Assembly (NCBI GenBank): GCA_021732525.1
Contig: JAKFUU010000024.1
Location: forward strand, 1 to 39,282
Direction of reading: 5' to 3'
Length of the DNA stretch: 39,282 bases
Origin: Sphingomonadaceae bacterium
GTDB taxonomy: Bacteria > Pseudomonadota > Alphaproteobacteria > Sphingomonadales > Sphingomonadaceae
This document shows positions 8,763-16,640 of this stretch, in pieces (position 1 is the stretch's first letter; each line of letters starts with the position of its first letter). A program made the position numbers and the translations under genes. Below the pieces are notes generated by a model. It was not told the origin of the DNA, did no database searches, and saw only the letters and a program-made list of their open reading frames with translations.

Positions 8763-9512
8763 TCACGCCCGGTGAGCCTTATACGTCCGGCGCACCCATC
8801 TCAACGTCGGCCGATCCGACCATTTTGCGATGTACGGTGAAAGCGAATGCGGCCAAGTAATTCCAGACGAGATGCTCTTTACTGGTTCCACCTGCGGCAA
8901 GGCGACTGGCGCGAACAAGCTGGCGGCGGTCAGGTCGGTGCGACCAAATTTTGGGCCAACCAAATAATCACCCCGCGCCGCGAGCACTTGGTCGAACCAA
9001 TCCAGTTCGCGTTCCACTTGTGCGATAAGGTCCGGCAGGAAGCCGGGCTGCGCATTCATGCCCGCTGCCATAATTCGTCGCAGCAGGGGCCAAGTAAGCC
9101 GCCCGATTTTCATCTGACGCTTGCTAGTGCCGCGCAGCAGCACGTCGCGAATGCCTGACTGTGGATCGTGAAGTAGTCCGGCGTAGAGGCATTGGCGAAT
9201 GAGCGGAGCCGTCGTTAGTTCTAGTCGCCGCTCGATTTCTAAGTCCCCGCCGGACAGTCCCGCCCAGTCCAAAATGCGGTCGCTGCCTTGGTATAGCGTG
9301 CCGTCGCCAAGCAGGAGCAAGGGAAGCGAAGTGGTTGGGGCACCCAAACGCTTGGCGCGCAGTATGTGGGCACCAGGGGCTAGCCGCTCCTCATCATATA
9401 CAATCCCTTGCAAGTCGAGCGCCCAGCGCGCCCGCTCGCAATAGTGAGAAGGTGCCAAAGTAAGAAGAAGCGGGCGTTGCTTCTCGTTTGCGGTCACGGG
9501 TGCTTCGGTCAT
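8763..9512 (-). CDS. Glutathione S-transferase-like protein
   Basis: A 249-residue protein with a thioredoxin-fold N-terminal domain (about 14-85; SHYCERARWALDLQGI matches the first strand-helix of GSTs, with Ser/Cys in the active-site zone) and LYQGSDRILDW, which contains the glutathione-binding S-D equivalent. The C-terminal helical part has FGRTDLTAASLF, matching the GST N-capping box region. It probably conjugates or reduces small molecules with glutathione in the cytoplasm. No partner gene is adjacent. Confidence 0.8.
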   Translation of the reverse strand: MTEAPVTANEKQRPLLLTLAPSHYCERARWALDLQGIVYDEERLAPGAHILRAKRLGAPTTSLPLLLLGDGTLYQGSDRILDWAGLSGGDLEIERRLELTTAPLIRQCLYAGLLHDPQSGIRDVLLRGTSKRQMKIGRLTWPLLRRIMAAGMNAQPGFLPDLIAQVERELDWFDQVLAARGDYLVGPKFGRTDLTAASLFAPVALPQVEPVKSISSGITWPHSLSPYIAKWSDRPTLRWVRRTYKAHRA

Positions 9513-9685
9513 TGCGCAAGTATCTTTCGACCGTTCTCGGTCAATAGTCCAATCCGCTTTTACGATTTGGAGAACGGCAGCTGTTGAGTACTGGCGAAAT
9601 CATCATAAACTTCCGCAATCTTGTCGAAAATTGACGGAGGCCGAAAGACCTTTTCATCGCCAGCCTGCCGCTCTAGGTCCGAACG

Positions 9686-9952
9686 ATGCTGCTGATCGTC
9701 GGAACCTTTCGCCTGCCTACACACAATATGGAAGCGGCCCGACCAATAATGGAGCGAATGGCATTTGCTAGTCGCTCTGAGAAAGGCTGCATAGAGTACG
9801 GTTACGCCCAAGACGTGTTCGATACCGGTCTGATCCATGTCAAAGAATTGTGGATCGATCAGGGGGCGTTTGATCTGCACTTTGCGGCTGCTCATCTCGC
9901 TGCGTGGCGGGCGGCTTGGCCGAGTCTCAACATCCACGATCGCAACCTGTGA
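9686..9952 (+). CDS. Antibiotic biosynthesis monooxygenase (ABM) domain protein
   Basis: An 88-residue protein of the dimeric ferredoxin-like ABM/YgiN group. MLLIVGTFRL is the first strand, SRSEKGCIEYGYAQD the conserved Gly-Cys region, and VKELWIDQGAFDLHFAAAHLAAW the E-x-W...H...H pattern typical of the family. Such small enzymes oxidise quinols or aromatic polyketides without a cofactor, or degrade haem. The length is normal for a single ABM domain. It is transcribed away from the GST-like gene. Confidence 0.75.
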   Translation: MLLIVGTFRLPTHNMEAARPIMERMAFASRSEKGCIEYGYAQDVFDTGLIHVKELWIDQGAFDLHFAAAHLAAWRAAWPSLNIHDRNL

Positions 9953-9984
9953 GTCTACGATGTCGGTGAACCACGCGCAACTTA

Positions 9985-10022
9985 GAGGTCATCGCAACCA
10001 TTGGTTCGCGAAATACGGTAGA
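9985..10022 (+). repeat. Degenerate Tn3-type terminal repeat
   Basis: This stretch begins GAGGTCATCGCAACCATTG and aligns along nearly its whole length with the 38-bp ends of the Tn3-family element at 12731 and 20383, sharing CGCAACCATTG exactly. It points the same way as the left end at 12731. It is probably a decayed left end of an older or related element, with the ankyrin lipoprotein gene then lying inside it. Confidence 0.5.
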
Positions 10023-10231
10023 TGAGAACAAGTGGTGGCTGCGATCTGCGTTGTCAGCTCCCGACAAGATAGCGGTCGTCGGTCATCATTCACATTCAAA
10101 AACCCGCCATACGTTCAGAATTCGTCGGACGGCAGATTTGTTAGGGCATCCGGAGCTTCTGGTATTTTGTAATTCTTTATTCACCGACATGGCCGCATAG
10201 TTAAATCTCTCGGATCAGTTAGTTGGATGTC

Positions 10232-11761
10232 ATGCGCCAAAGCAAGCAATGGTTACGTTACTCTGTTCTTCCAATAGCGTTGTTGGCAGTTTCAGCATGT
10301 TCGGACGCCAAGAAGCAACAAACGCCACGCGGAAAAACGGTCGCAGAGCGAGTCTCACGCGAATTTGCAGAGTGGCAAGCTAAAAAAGTATTGGCACGAA
10401 TCCAAGCAAATGCTGATCCCCGCCGCGATGCGGAGAAAGCAATCGCTCGGAAAGACTTCCGCTTGTTGATAATGGTCGGACAAGGAGGGGGCGGTCGCCC
10501 TTCCGGGGTAACCTGTTTCACGCCAAGCTCGCGAGCACCATCGGTGCTAGCTGGCTTTTTCTATGGCGACGTCATCGATAAAGCGGCAGCAAAATTCGAG
10601 CAGTATGCGACGGCCTATAATCGTCTGCTGGTTGATAGCCCTGCCTATCCTGATGCCGACATTTGCAGGCTGGCCGACGCTGCTGCTGACAACGGTCTCG
10701 ATCGCAATTTGCTGCTGCGAATGGCCGCTCGTGCGGTAACGCGTTCGCCACAGTCTTTGCACGAAGCCGCGCGTCGCGGCACCCCCGCCGAGGTGCAGCG
10801 TTTCATAGGCGCTGATCTCGATGTTGTCGATGGCACAGGCATGACGCCCCTCGCGTGGGCTGTAGCACGCAACAATTCCCAAGCGATCAATATGCTAACC
10901 AACGCCGGGGCCGATCCATGGATCGGAGACGGTGATCAAACCAGTGCCGTCTATTTGAGCGCGATGTTTGGTGAGGTCGATAAATTTGATCGTTTGGCAA
11001 AAAAAGGGGAACGGCCGTTCGAGAACTGGCCGGCCAACTATCTAGCGGCTGCTGCGACGGGTGGAAGTCAAATCATCGACAAGATGCTCGACGAACCACA
11101 CGAGAAATTTCGCATTGATCTGCTGAGATCGCCGCTTCCTGCGCTGAAAGTGCTAGAAAAAGTGTTAATTGATGATCGAACCTTAGCAGACTCCCTTTTG
11201 GTGGAGGCAACACAGGCGTACAATGCACAACCCTTACGACCCGATTTAGTCGCACTGGCTTTGCGATTTGGTGCTAATCCAAATGTGGAAGCCCACTCAA
11301 GCCGAACGGTGCTTGGAGAAATAGCAAATGGGCTTGATCCGGCGTCGCCACAGGTCGTCGATTTGTTGCTTAAAGCGGGAGCAGACCCCAATAAACTCTC
11401 TTGGATTGATCGACCGGTATGGCAACCCTTGCGCACTATTCGAGTATTCGCCGACCAGCGTGAACTTAATAAGCGTGCGCTCGCTATTTACCGCAAGCTT
11501 ATTAAAGCCGGTGCAGATTTAGATTTGCCTAATGGCGATGGCATTCCGCCCATTCGGACATATTTGTTCCCATTGCGAAATAATCATGTCGAACTCGATG
11601 TGAACGCAGGTAAGCCAGCTATCTTAGAAATGCTTGCTCGTGACGGAGTCGATCTCAATTCCAAATGGAAAGGACACAGCGTTTTGAGTTTGGTCGAAAA
11701 ACAGAATGGTAGGAATTCAGAACTGGCGGTCACCCTGCGTCGGCTTGGCGCGAAACCATAA
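10232..11761 (+). CDS. Ankyrin-repeat lipoprotein
   Basis: About 509 residues from the ATG at 10232; an in-frame TTG at 10223 is the alternative start. The N-terminus is a lipoprotein signal peptide with Cys about residue 23 in LLAVSAC, so it is probably anchored to a membrane facing the periplasm. Ankyrin-type repeats follow, recognisable from GMTPLAWAVARNN, AINMLTNAGADP, VVDLLLKAGADPNK, YRKLIKAGADLDLPNGDG and ARDGVDLN. Ankyrin proteins bind other proteins; in bacteria, exported ankyrin lipoproteins sometimes serve as immunity proteins to secreted toxins. No toxin gene is adjacent, so a function is not assigned. Confidence 0.8.
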   Translation: MRQSKQWLRYSVLPIALLAVSACSDAKKQQTPRGKTVAERVSREFAEWQAKKVLARIQANADPRRDAEKAIARKDFRLLIMVGQGGGGRPSGVTCFTPSSRAPSVLAGFFYGDVIDKAAAKFEQYATAYNRLLVDSPAYPDADICRLADAAADNGLDRNLLLRMAARAVTRSPQSLHEAARRGTPAEVQRFIGADLDVVDGTGMTPLAWAVARNNSQAINMLTNAGADPWIGDGDQTSAVYLSAMFGEVDKFDRLAKKGERPFENWPANYLAAAATGGSQIIDKMLDEPHEKFRIDLLRSPLPALKVLEKVLIDDRTLADSLLVEATQAYNAQPLRPDLVALALRFGANPNVEAHSSRTVLGEIANGLDPASPQVVDLLLKAGADPNKLSWIDRPVWQPLRTIRVFADQRELNKRALAIYRKLIKAGADLDLPNGDGIPPIRTYLFPLRNNHVELDVNAGKPAILEMLARDGVDLNSKWKGHSVLSLVEKQNGRNSELAVTLRRLGAKP

Positions 11762-12102
11762 CTATGAGGAAAGCCGCCGCCTCTGCAGACAGTCAAATGT
11801 TTAGTAGTCGGCACAGCAGAGAAGACGAATGGCTGCTATTGCCGTGTCGAGCGATAAAACCGGCCATTCCGGACTCCCTAACTATGCGGACATGACGTCC
11901 CTGTTGCGCACCGCTGCGGTTACTTGGCAGTGTGAACGCTGGATTTTGCTGCATTGCCTAAGCTGCAAAGAACCTAATTAGTTGTCAGCATACTCGCCGT
12001 CGATACAGCACTAACAAGCGCTTTCAAATCAGAGGGATATGTACGCTCAAATTAACGAAATTCTTCTGGAGTCCGTTGCATGAACGCCTTAAGCATCAAC
12101 AA
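11762..12102. other. Intergenic stretch without a recognisable gene
   Basis: About 340 bases between the ankyrin lipoprotein and the truncated ATPase. The short open frames here have no recognisable protein pattern. No strong hairpin, repeat or promoter was seen, apart from ordinary AT-rich sequence just before the ATPase start. Confidence 0.4.
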
Positions 12103-12730
12103 ATGATCAAACTTTCCAGCGTTCGGGTGCAGGGGTTCCGACTTCTTGAAGATATTGAGGTCGCGATTGAGACGGATGCAACCGTTATTGTGGGCCGTAA
12201 CAATAGTGGCAAGACCTCTCTTACAGAAGTTTTCGAAAAATTCCTTGGAGAGGCTGCTGGAGCCTTTCGGCTCGAGGATTTTGCGGCGGCAATAAGGCCG
12301 CAATTTCTATCGGCAAAAGCCCTGCGCGACGAAGCTAAGCCACCTGAGGAAGTTTTGGCAGCACTTCCCACTATCGCACTCGAACTCACGTTTCGTTTCA
12401 GCGCTGACGCCGACGATCTGGGACCGTTGTCTCCGTTCATTATCGACCTTGATCCGGATTGCACCAGCGCCATCGCCCGCATCGAATATGCACCTTCGCT
12501 GAAGACACTGGCAGCACTTCTCGATATTCCGGCGCCCGTTGACGACGCCGAACCTATTCAAGCTTTATTCCACCATTTGCGAGAAACCATTGCCACCGCG
12601 TACTCGATCAAAACATATGCGATCGATCCAACGGATAACAATAATCGGCGCCAGTTCGATAAAACTGGACCGCTCCTCGCGTTGATCCAGACAGGGTTTG
12701 TAAAGGCGCAACGTACGCTCGACGTAAGTA
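12103..12730 (+). pseudogene. RecF/OLD-like AAA ATPase, truncated by Tn3 insertion
   Basis: The frame starts MIKLSSVRVQGFRLLEDIEV and has Walker A GRNNSGKT (31-38), as in OLD-family and RecF-like ATPases that often act in phage defence. After about 209 codons, at VKAQRTLD, the reading frame runs into the left end of the Tn3 element (12731) and continues as meaningless sequence to 12897. The signature, Walker B and any nuclease half are lost. Sequence beyond the element's right end (20384 on) does not continue the gene, so a deletion or rearrangement followed insertion. Confidence 0.8.
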
Positions 12731-12768
12731 GAGGCCACCGCAACCATTGTACCGTGAAACACGATAAG
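12731..12768 (+). repeat. Tn3 element left terminal repeat (IRL)
   Basis: The 38 bases start GAGGCCACCGCAACCATTGT and end ACACGATAAG. They match the right end except at four positions. The TAAG inner end is typical of the Tn3 family; a GAGG tip in place of GGGG is a variant. Confidence 0.85.
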
Positions 12769-12838
12769 AAGGAACATTTTAGGAAAATGGCAATGGCAAG
12801 GATTGAGCCATTGGCGACATTAGATTTGTCTCGTTTGA

Positions 12839-12931
12839 ATGTCCGTTCACGACAACATTGCGGACATAAGGAGATTGCGACAAAGTACTGTGGATGAATC
12901 CTTTGAGAAATTTGCGGGAATAATGGAGTGA
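12839..12931 (+). CDS. Short ORF coupled to the following secreted-protein gene
   Basis: A 30-codon frame beginning MSVHDNIADIRRLRQ. Its TGA stop overlaps the GTG start of the next gene in a GTGA box. A related but frameshifted sequence (DNIAVISILRQS) stands before the secreted-protein gene at 15564. It may be the remnant 3' end of a lost upstream gene, or a leader peptide. No family is recognised. Confidence 0.4.
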   Translation: MSVHDNIADIRRLRQSTVDESFEKFAGIME

Positions 12932-13491
12932 TTGCTGCGCCGTTGCTACTAGCCGTTCTCGCTGTACCAGACCAAGGCGACGTTGGGCCGTTTGTCATTG
13001 AAAGCAGCGTCATTCGTCAGGAAGGTTCTTCATACTCCTTCGATAGCAAGGTTACGGTGCTCTATTGGAAGTCTCCAAGCGGTATAACGGTGTACCGCCT
13101 TAGCGACGATGGCGAGTCTGTCAGGGTTTCTTACGAGGTCAACGCAGAGGACGGGATATGCCTTGCAAGCGCCAACACGGTACGGCTCACTGCCCGGCCC
13201 AGCGTGCGATTTCATATTGAATGCAAGCTACTCGACGCCGCACGGGCGAAGTTGCTGAACGCGGAAATGCGCTCGGCGCGGCCGTATTTTATGTCGGCGT
13301 ATGTCAGCTTCTACAAAGCCACGCTGCGTCAGCACGGCTCCAGTCTCCAACGTTGCAAAGAAACAACCTTTGGATATCACGGTTCGATCTGCGCGACCTT
13401 CTGGGACGAAGGACGCAACGCGACCAGCCAACAGATGCATGGGCAGCTAAAGAAGGTCGTGAAGCGTGAGCCGGTGGAAAAACCGCAATGA
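12928..13491 (+). CDS. Hypothetical exported protein, passenger cassette 1
   Basis: A 187-residue protein starting at GTG. The first 13 residues are hydrophobic (IAAPLLLAVLAVP), suggesting export, though the usual basic start is missing. Four cysteines in the mature part could pair in the periplasm. No family is recognised. The start overlaps the stop of an upstream short ORF by 4 bases, and its own TGA overlaps the ATG of the next short ORF. This pattern recurs for the following genes, so it belongs to one translationally coupled series. Confidence 0.6.
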   Translation: MIAAPLLLAVLAVPDQGDVGPFVIESSVIRQEGSSYSFDSKVTVLYWKSPSGITVYRLSDDGESVRVSYEVNAEDGICLASANTVRLTARPSVRFHIECKLLDAARAKLLNAEMRSARPYFMSAYVSFYKATLRQHGSSLQRCKETTFGYHGSICATFWDEGRNATSQQMHGQLKKVVKREPVEKPQ

Positions 13492-13574
13492 GTATGGTTT
13501 TCATCGGGGCTAATAAATTGGCCGTGGAAGCGCATAAGCTGCTGGGGATTTTGATTGAGGGGTCAGTTGGATGA
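13488..13574 (+). CDS. Short ORF between cassettes 1 and 2
   Basis: A 28-codon frame from ATG (overlapping the previous stop as ATGA) to TGA (overlapping the next ATG as ATGA). Its end, LLGILIEGSVG, closely resembles LLGISLEGSVG at the end of the short ORF before cassette 3. The shared tail argues against a chance frame. It may be the last residues of a conserved upstream protein kept at each cassette boundary. Confidence 0.45.
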   Translation: MSMVFIGANKLAVEAHKLLGILIEGSVG

Positions 13575-14308
13575 AATGCATCAGTGTTGCCGTCATTTCG
13601 TTACTTTTGTTTTGTGAGTCGGCTTGCGCTCAAAACATCGCAGATGACCGTTCTGATTACTTTTCTATTGTAGAAATCAACAGCATATACACGCCCTATA
13701 TCCAATGCCTTGAAACGCAGGTTGGAAAATATCAGCAGCAGCGCAACGCGTTTGGTTACCCTTTGATCAACAAATTGCTGGGAGAGATTGAACCAAACTG
13801 TGCCTCGGTAAAAGAAAATGCCGACAGCATTATCATTGACAGCGAGGGGTCTTGGAACAGATCATTTTCGAAGGACGAGATGCAAAAAGAAATATTTTCC
13901 TTTCTCAATTTTCGAAAAATCCATGTTGTCCGGGCGTTCGAGCATTACAATTTTGAAAATGACAAATGGCAATTATTGTCGGTCAATCTGAACTCGCTCA
14001 TGCCTTTTTTTGTGTGCATGGAGAATGTTGTTTTTGCTCAAATCGCTGCCTTCAAAAAGCCACCAATTTCGGAGCATTCAATTTTTTACATTGAGCAAAA
14101 AGCGCGGGCAGAATGTGAAAAGACACGACCCGAAAAATATATAAATATCAGTCTGGCGGACATGCAAAAAAGTCTCAATTGGGGCGGGTTCAGCTACGCT
14201 GAGAACGAGTTTTGGAACAGGGACAAGCGCTTTCTAATCAAATCGCTAAAGATTGACATCAAGCCAGAAACCATACCGCAACCGGCATCCATCGGAAGGC
14301 GCGAATAA
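13571..14308 (+). CDS. Hypothetical exported protein, passenger cassette 2
   Basis: A 245-residue protein with a clear signal peptide (MKCISVAVISLLLFCESACA, cleavage expected before Gln). The mature part has several cysteines (CLETQ, NCAS, FVCMEN, ECEK) spaced like disulphide pairs and many aromatic residues. The gene is visibly richer in A and T than its neighbours, a sign of separate origin. The start is coupled to the preceding short ORF by an ATGA overlap. No family is recognised. Confidence 0.65.
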   Translation: MKCISVAVISLLLFCESACAQNIADDRSDYFSIVEINSIYTPYIQCLETQVGKYQQQRNAFGYPLINKLLGEIEPNCASVKENADSIIIDSEGSWNRSFSKDEMQKEIFSFLNFRKIHVVRAFEHYNFENDKWQLLSVNLNSLMPFFVCMENVVFAQIAAFKKPPISEHSIFYIEQKARAECEKTRPEKYINISLADMQKSLNWGGFSYAENEFWNRDKRFLIKSLKIDIKPETIPQPASIGRRE

Positions 14309-14309
14309 A

Positions 14310-14348
14310 ATGCTCCAAATTAATAGCCTCCACGCCACCGTTAACGAA
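14310..14348 (+). repeat. Direct repeat copy A flanking cassette 3
   Basis: Bases beginning ATGCTCCAAATTAATAG recur at 14836 with about four differences over 38 bases. The two copies bracket the lipoprotein gene at 14432-14836. Such flanking homology could let the cassette be gained or lost by recombination. Confidence 0.75.
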
Positions 14349-14435
14349 AAGACTAAGGTTTTCCACGGATCTGTAATGTTTTCTGAGAAAGGGCAGAATT
14401 TGTTGGGGATAAGCCTTGAGGGTAGCGTGGGGTGA
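14310..14435 (+). CDS. Short ORF before cassette 3, SufC-like first residues
   Basis: A 41-codon frame. Its first 13 residues, MLQINSLHATVNE, look like the N-terminus of the Fe-S assembly ATPase SufC, and the DNA is repeated at 14836. After that it diverges and ends LLGISLEGSVG, like the ORF at 13488. The TGA overlaps the GTG start of cassette 3. It could be a patchwork remnant or a small coupled gene. The SufC resemblance is from memory. Confidence 0.4.
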   Translation: MLQINSLHATVNEKTKVFHGSVMFSEKGQNLLGISLEGSVG

Positions 14436-14836
14436 GGCAGGTCGCTACTTTCTTAGTCATGCTCTCGGTTCTGTTGAGCGGATGCGCAAGCTCAGGCAAT
14501 CGCTCTCAGTTGCGTTGGATCAACCTAAGAAATGGATCCGGGCCACATGCCGCATGGGCACAATGTGTAGACGTACGTTCTAGGGCATACGTGGACCGGG
14601 ACAAGCCGGCTTCTCCTCCACCTTGGTTCAAAGGCTCTATTCTGGGCCACCCAAAGGTAGTCTTCAACTGGGTCCTGTCTGACTGCGCGGACAAGATGGT
14701 AGGTCCAGATTGGGATGATCTCCCACCGAAAGAATTCGGACGATTGTTGGGCGACGCCTACAGGCAATTAAACACCACTTCGTATATCCAAGCACTAGAA
14801 CCAGATGACTTCGGACAAGACGTTGAGGAAATATGA
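14432..14836 (+). CDS. Small lipoprotein, passenger cassette 3
   Basis: A 134-residue protein starting at GTG, with a lipoprotein signal peptide and lipobox LLSGC (Cys about residue 18). The mature part contains CVDVRSRAYVD, FNWVLSDCADKMV and a C-terminal acidic tail. It has a Trp- and Cys-containing compact domain without a named family. The start is coupled to the preceding short ORF by a GTGA overlap. Its stop overlaps the ATG of the second repeat copy by one base. Confidence 0.65.
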   Translation: MRQVATFLVMLSVLLSGCASSGNRSQLRWINLRNGSGPHAAWAQCVDVRSRAYVDRDKPASPPPWFKGSILGHPKVVFNWVLSDCADKMVGPDWDDLPPKEFGRLLGDAYRQLNTTSYIQALEPDDFGQDVEEI

Positions 14837-14874
14837 TGCTCCAAATTAATAGTCTCCACACCACCGTTGACGAC
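14836..14874 (+). repeat. Direct repeat copy B after cassette 3
   Basis: The second copy of the sequence at 14310. The frame from its ATG reads MLQINSLHTTVDDIVC and stops at 14886, so only the first residues of the repeated unit remain. Confidence 0.7.
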
Positions 14875-15081
14875 ATTGTCTGTTAGGTCACACAGGGATA
14901 GAGTCCTTGTGGGGTATGTTACGGTTGGCGCGAAACAGGAGTTCACTTGTCGTGCTGAGAAATGCCAACTACCGATAAATGACGTCTGCTTCCCATAACA
15001 AATCTGCAAGTGCTGCCTGTCCGGACACGACAACAATTTCGGACATTGTGCTCACCGACGAGACTCTTTTAGGAATGAGCA

Positions 15082-15414
15082 ATGAGAATGTTGATTGCGA
15101 TACCTACTTTGGCCATCTTTCTCACGGGGTGCGCGCCGCAGCCACCATTGATGCCATTCATTACCGTGGGAGAATACACAGGCCAATGCGGCTACGACTG
15201 GAACGATCGCGGCGTCGAACTCGCATCGATCCCAAAGGCCGCGATGGATTGGTCGGGGTCAAGGGACGTCTTGATGGTTTTCAGGTTTGAGCCAAGCTCA
15301 GAGACATGTTTCAAAGCGGCAAGAAAAATGTATAGGTCGTTAGGCTTTCGAAGAGTTTACCTTGTGAAAATGGGATACCCCAAGTCGGGTGACCCACCTC
15401 TAGTGCCGTTCTAG
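15082..15414 (+). CDS. Small lipoprotein, passenger cassette 4
   Basis: A 110-residue protein with a lipobox signal peptide (AIFLTGC, Cys about 17). It contains GQCGYDWNDRG and SSETCFKAARKMY, two cysteines likely to pair in the periplasm. The ATG overlaps a TGA in the upstream frame as ATGA. The upstream 100 bases contain a frame (MTSASHNKSASAAC) that resembles one before cassette 5 (MSGNHNKSV), again pointing to repeated cassette boundaries. No family is recognised. Confidence 0.6.
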   Translation: MRMLIAIPTLAIFLTGCAPQPPLMPFITVGEYTGQCGYDWNDRGVELASIPKAAMDWSGSRDVLMVFRFEPSSETCFKAARKMYRSLGFRRVYLVKMGYPKSGDPPLVPF

Positions 15415-15426
15415 TGGCCCCGTCCA

Positions 15427-15566
15427 ATTTGAGCTACAATGTCTGGTAACCACAACAAATCTGTCAGAGCGGACGGGCATTGAGCGACAACATTGCAGTC
15501 ATTTCAATATTGCGGCAAAGCGGAAGCATGGAAATTCGTCCCAGATTTTGCTAGGAAGACGATGTG
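15427..15566 (+). pseudogene. Degenerate short frame before cassette 5
   Basis: Pieces in different frames read MSGNHNKSV, DNIAVISILRQS and KFVPDFARKTM, the last ending in TGA that overlaps the GTG start of cassette 5. These match in part the short frames before cassettes 1 and 4. It is best read as a frameshifted copy of a boundary sequence. Confidence 0.35.
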
Positions 15567-16031
15567 AAAACTATAAGCGTTGCGTTTCTTTTTATTGCAA
15601 CTGTTTCGGCATCAACTTGCGTCCCGGGCAACGATAAAAGTTCAGCTGACGACGATGCGAAAATTTATGAGGGCGCATTTGATGTACAAAATGACCTGTT
15701 GGTTTTTGGCACCGATGCACTCGAAGACGGCGGCCCAATCCAAGGCCTTTTAAAAGTTGACGACCCCACACTGAGGTCTGGCTCGGCAGAGATGCTGCAA
15801 AGGGCACTAATTTCTTGCGGTGAAGCTAGAGTGATAATTGACCTTAGTACGACACATAACGAGTTTGTGTCGGTACCGTTGAAAGTAAACAATCCGTTTA
15901 GGGCAAAGACCGATTTACAGCTGGTCGAATGCGTCCAGCAAAATACCTCATTTGGATTTTTTGTCGGTGTCGGGCGTGGTCCTGACACCGACGCTAGGCC
16001 TTTTAAAAGCCTATATGCCAAAAAGAGTTAA
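15564..16031 (+). CDS. Hypothetical exported protein, passenger cassette 5
   Basis: A 155-residue protein with a GTG start and an N-terminal signal sequence (KTISVAFLFIATVSAST, then Cys). It could be a lipoprotein, although the lipobox is poor. The mature part has LLVFGTDALEDGG, ISCGEARVIID and VECVQQNTSFGFFVG; two cysteines may pair. No family is recognised. It is coupled to the degenerate frame before it by a GTGA overlap. Confidence 0.6.
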   Translation: MKTISVAFLFIATVSASTCVPGNDKSSADDDAKIYEGAFDVQNDLLVFGTDALEDGGPIQGLLKVDDPTLRSGSAEMLQRALISCGEARVIIDLSTTHNEFVSVPLKVNNPFRAKTDLQLVECVQQNTSFGFFVGVGRGPDTDARPFKSLYAKKS

Positions 16032-16253
16032 CTTCTGATCCCTCGTGCTGTACCTTTTCACATGTCCGGTTCCCCCAACTTTGCCGCCGTTAGGCTTCGT
16101 CGGAAAAGAGCGGGTTTCGCGCAGCGGCGGCTCCTTATGTAGGTTTTCTCTTCCGTTGCGCCTCAGACCCCTCAATTGACAGCACAAATAACCTGCGAAA
16201 CAGGCTAAGTTTCTCACACGAGCACTAATTTTATATTGTTTGGAGAATTTTAA

Positions 16254-16316
16254 CGTCGCGCCAATAAGCTGCGCAAGGCCTTGAAGCCAAAGCCAGTGCG
16301 GGTGAAGCCGGAATGA
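16254..16316 (+). pseudogene. Remnant C-terminal tail before cassette 6
   Basis: A 20-codon open stretch with no start codon, very basic (RRANKLRKALKPKPVRVKPE), whose TGA overlaps the next ATG as ATGA. A basic tail joined directly to the next start is what a cut-off toxin C-terminus followed by its immunity gene would look like. This is inference. Confidence 0.3.
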
Positions 16317-16552
16317 GACTCAAATATTTTGTTGTTCTGGCGATATTTTTATTGATTGCGGGCGTTACACGAAGATGGGTTTTTCCTGATTTGCCCGAAT
16401 GGTGGAAAACTACTTCAATTATAATCTTTATCGTCGGAACACCGATTTTTATCGTGTGTGCGCGTCGCCGAGGAAAAATCCTCGATGATCGACTCCTTCG
16501 GCGCGTTGATCCGAATATATATGAGACGCCGTCGCTTCGCTCAGAACGGTAA
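16313..16552 (+). CDS. Small membrane protein, passenger cassette 6
   Basis: A 79-residue protein with two hydrophobic segments, YFVVLAIFLLIAGV (about 5-18) and TTSIIIFIVGTPIFIVC (about 34-50), followed by a charged C-terminus. It is probably an inner-membrane hairpin. Immunity proteins to membrane-active or periplasmic toxins often look like this, but no family is recognised. The ATG overlaps the stop of the basic remnant frame. It is the last passenger before tnpR. Confidence 0.5.
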   Translation: MRLKYFVVLAIFLLIAGVTRRWVFPDLPEWWKTTSIIIFIVGTPIFIVCARRRGKILDDRLLRRVDPNIYETPSLRSER

Positions 16553-16640
16553 TGGTTAATTGGGATCATTTTATGCCACAACCAAATGTCTGCAATGTTT
16601 TCGTTTGCGGACTGGCTGGTTTCGACAACAAAGCTGCCGT

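Noticed and set aside
9560-9937. Minus-strand gene of 125 residues
   Set aside because: It lies opposite the ABM gene, which has a clear family pattern; the minus frame has none.
14979-15290. Separate 103-residue gene overlapping cassette 4
   Set aside because: It runs through the lipoprotein gene in another frame; only its first part shows likeness to another cassette boundary, so the rest is a shadow.
16180-16210. Extra Tn3 end near GGCTAAG
   Set aside because: Only the last few bases fit; the GGGG/GAGG tip and the middle of a 38-bp end are missing.
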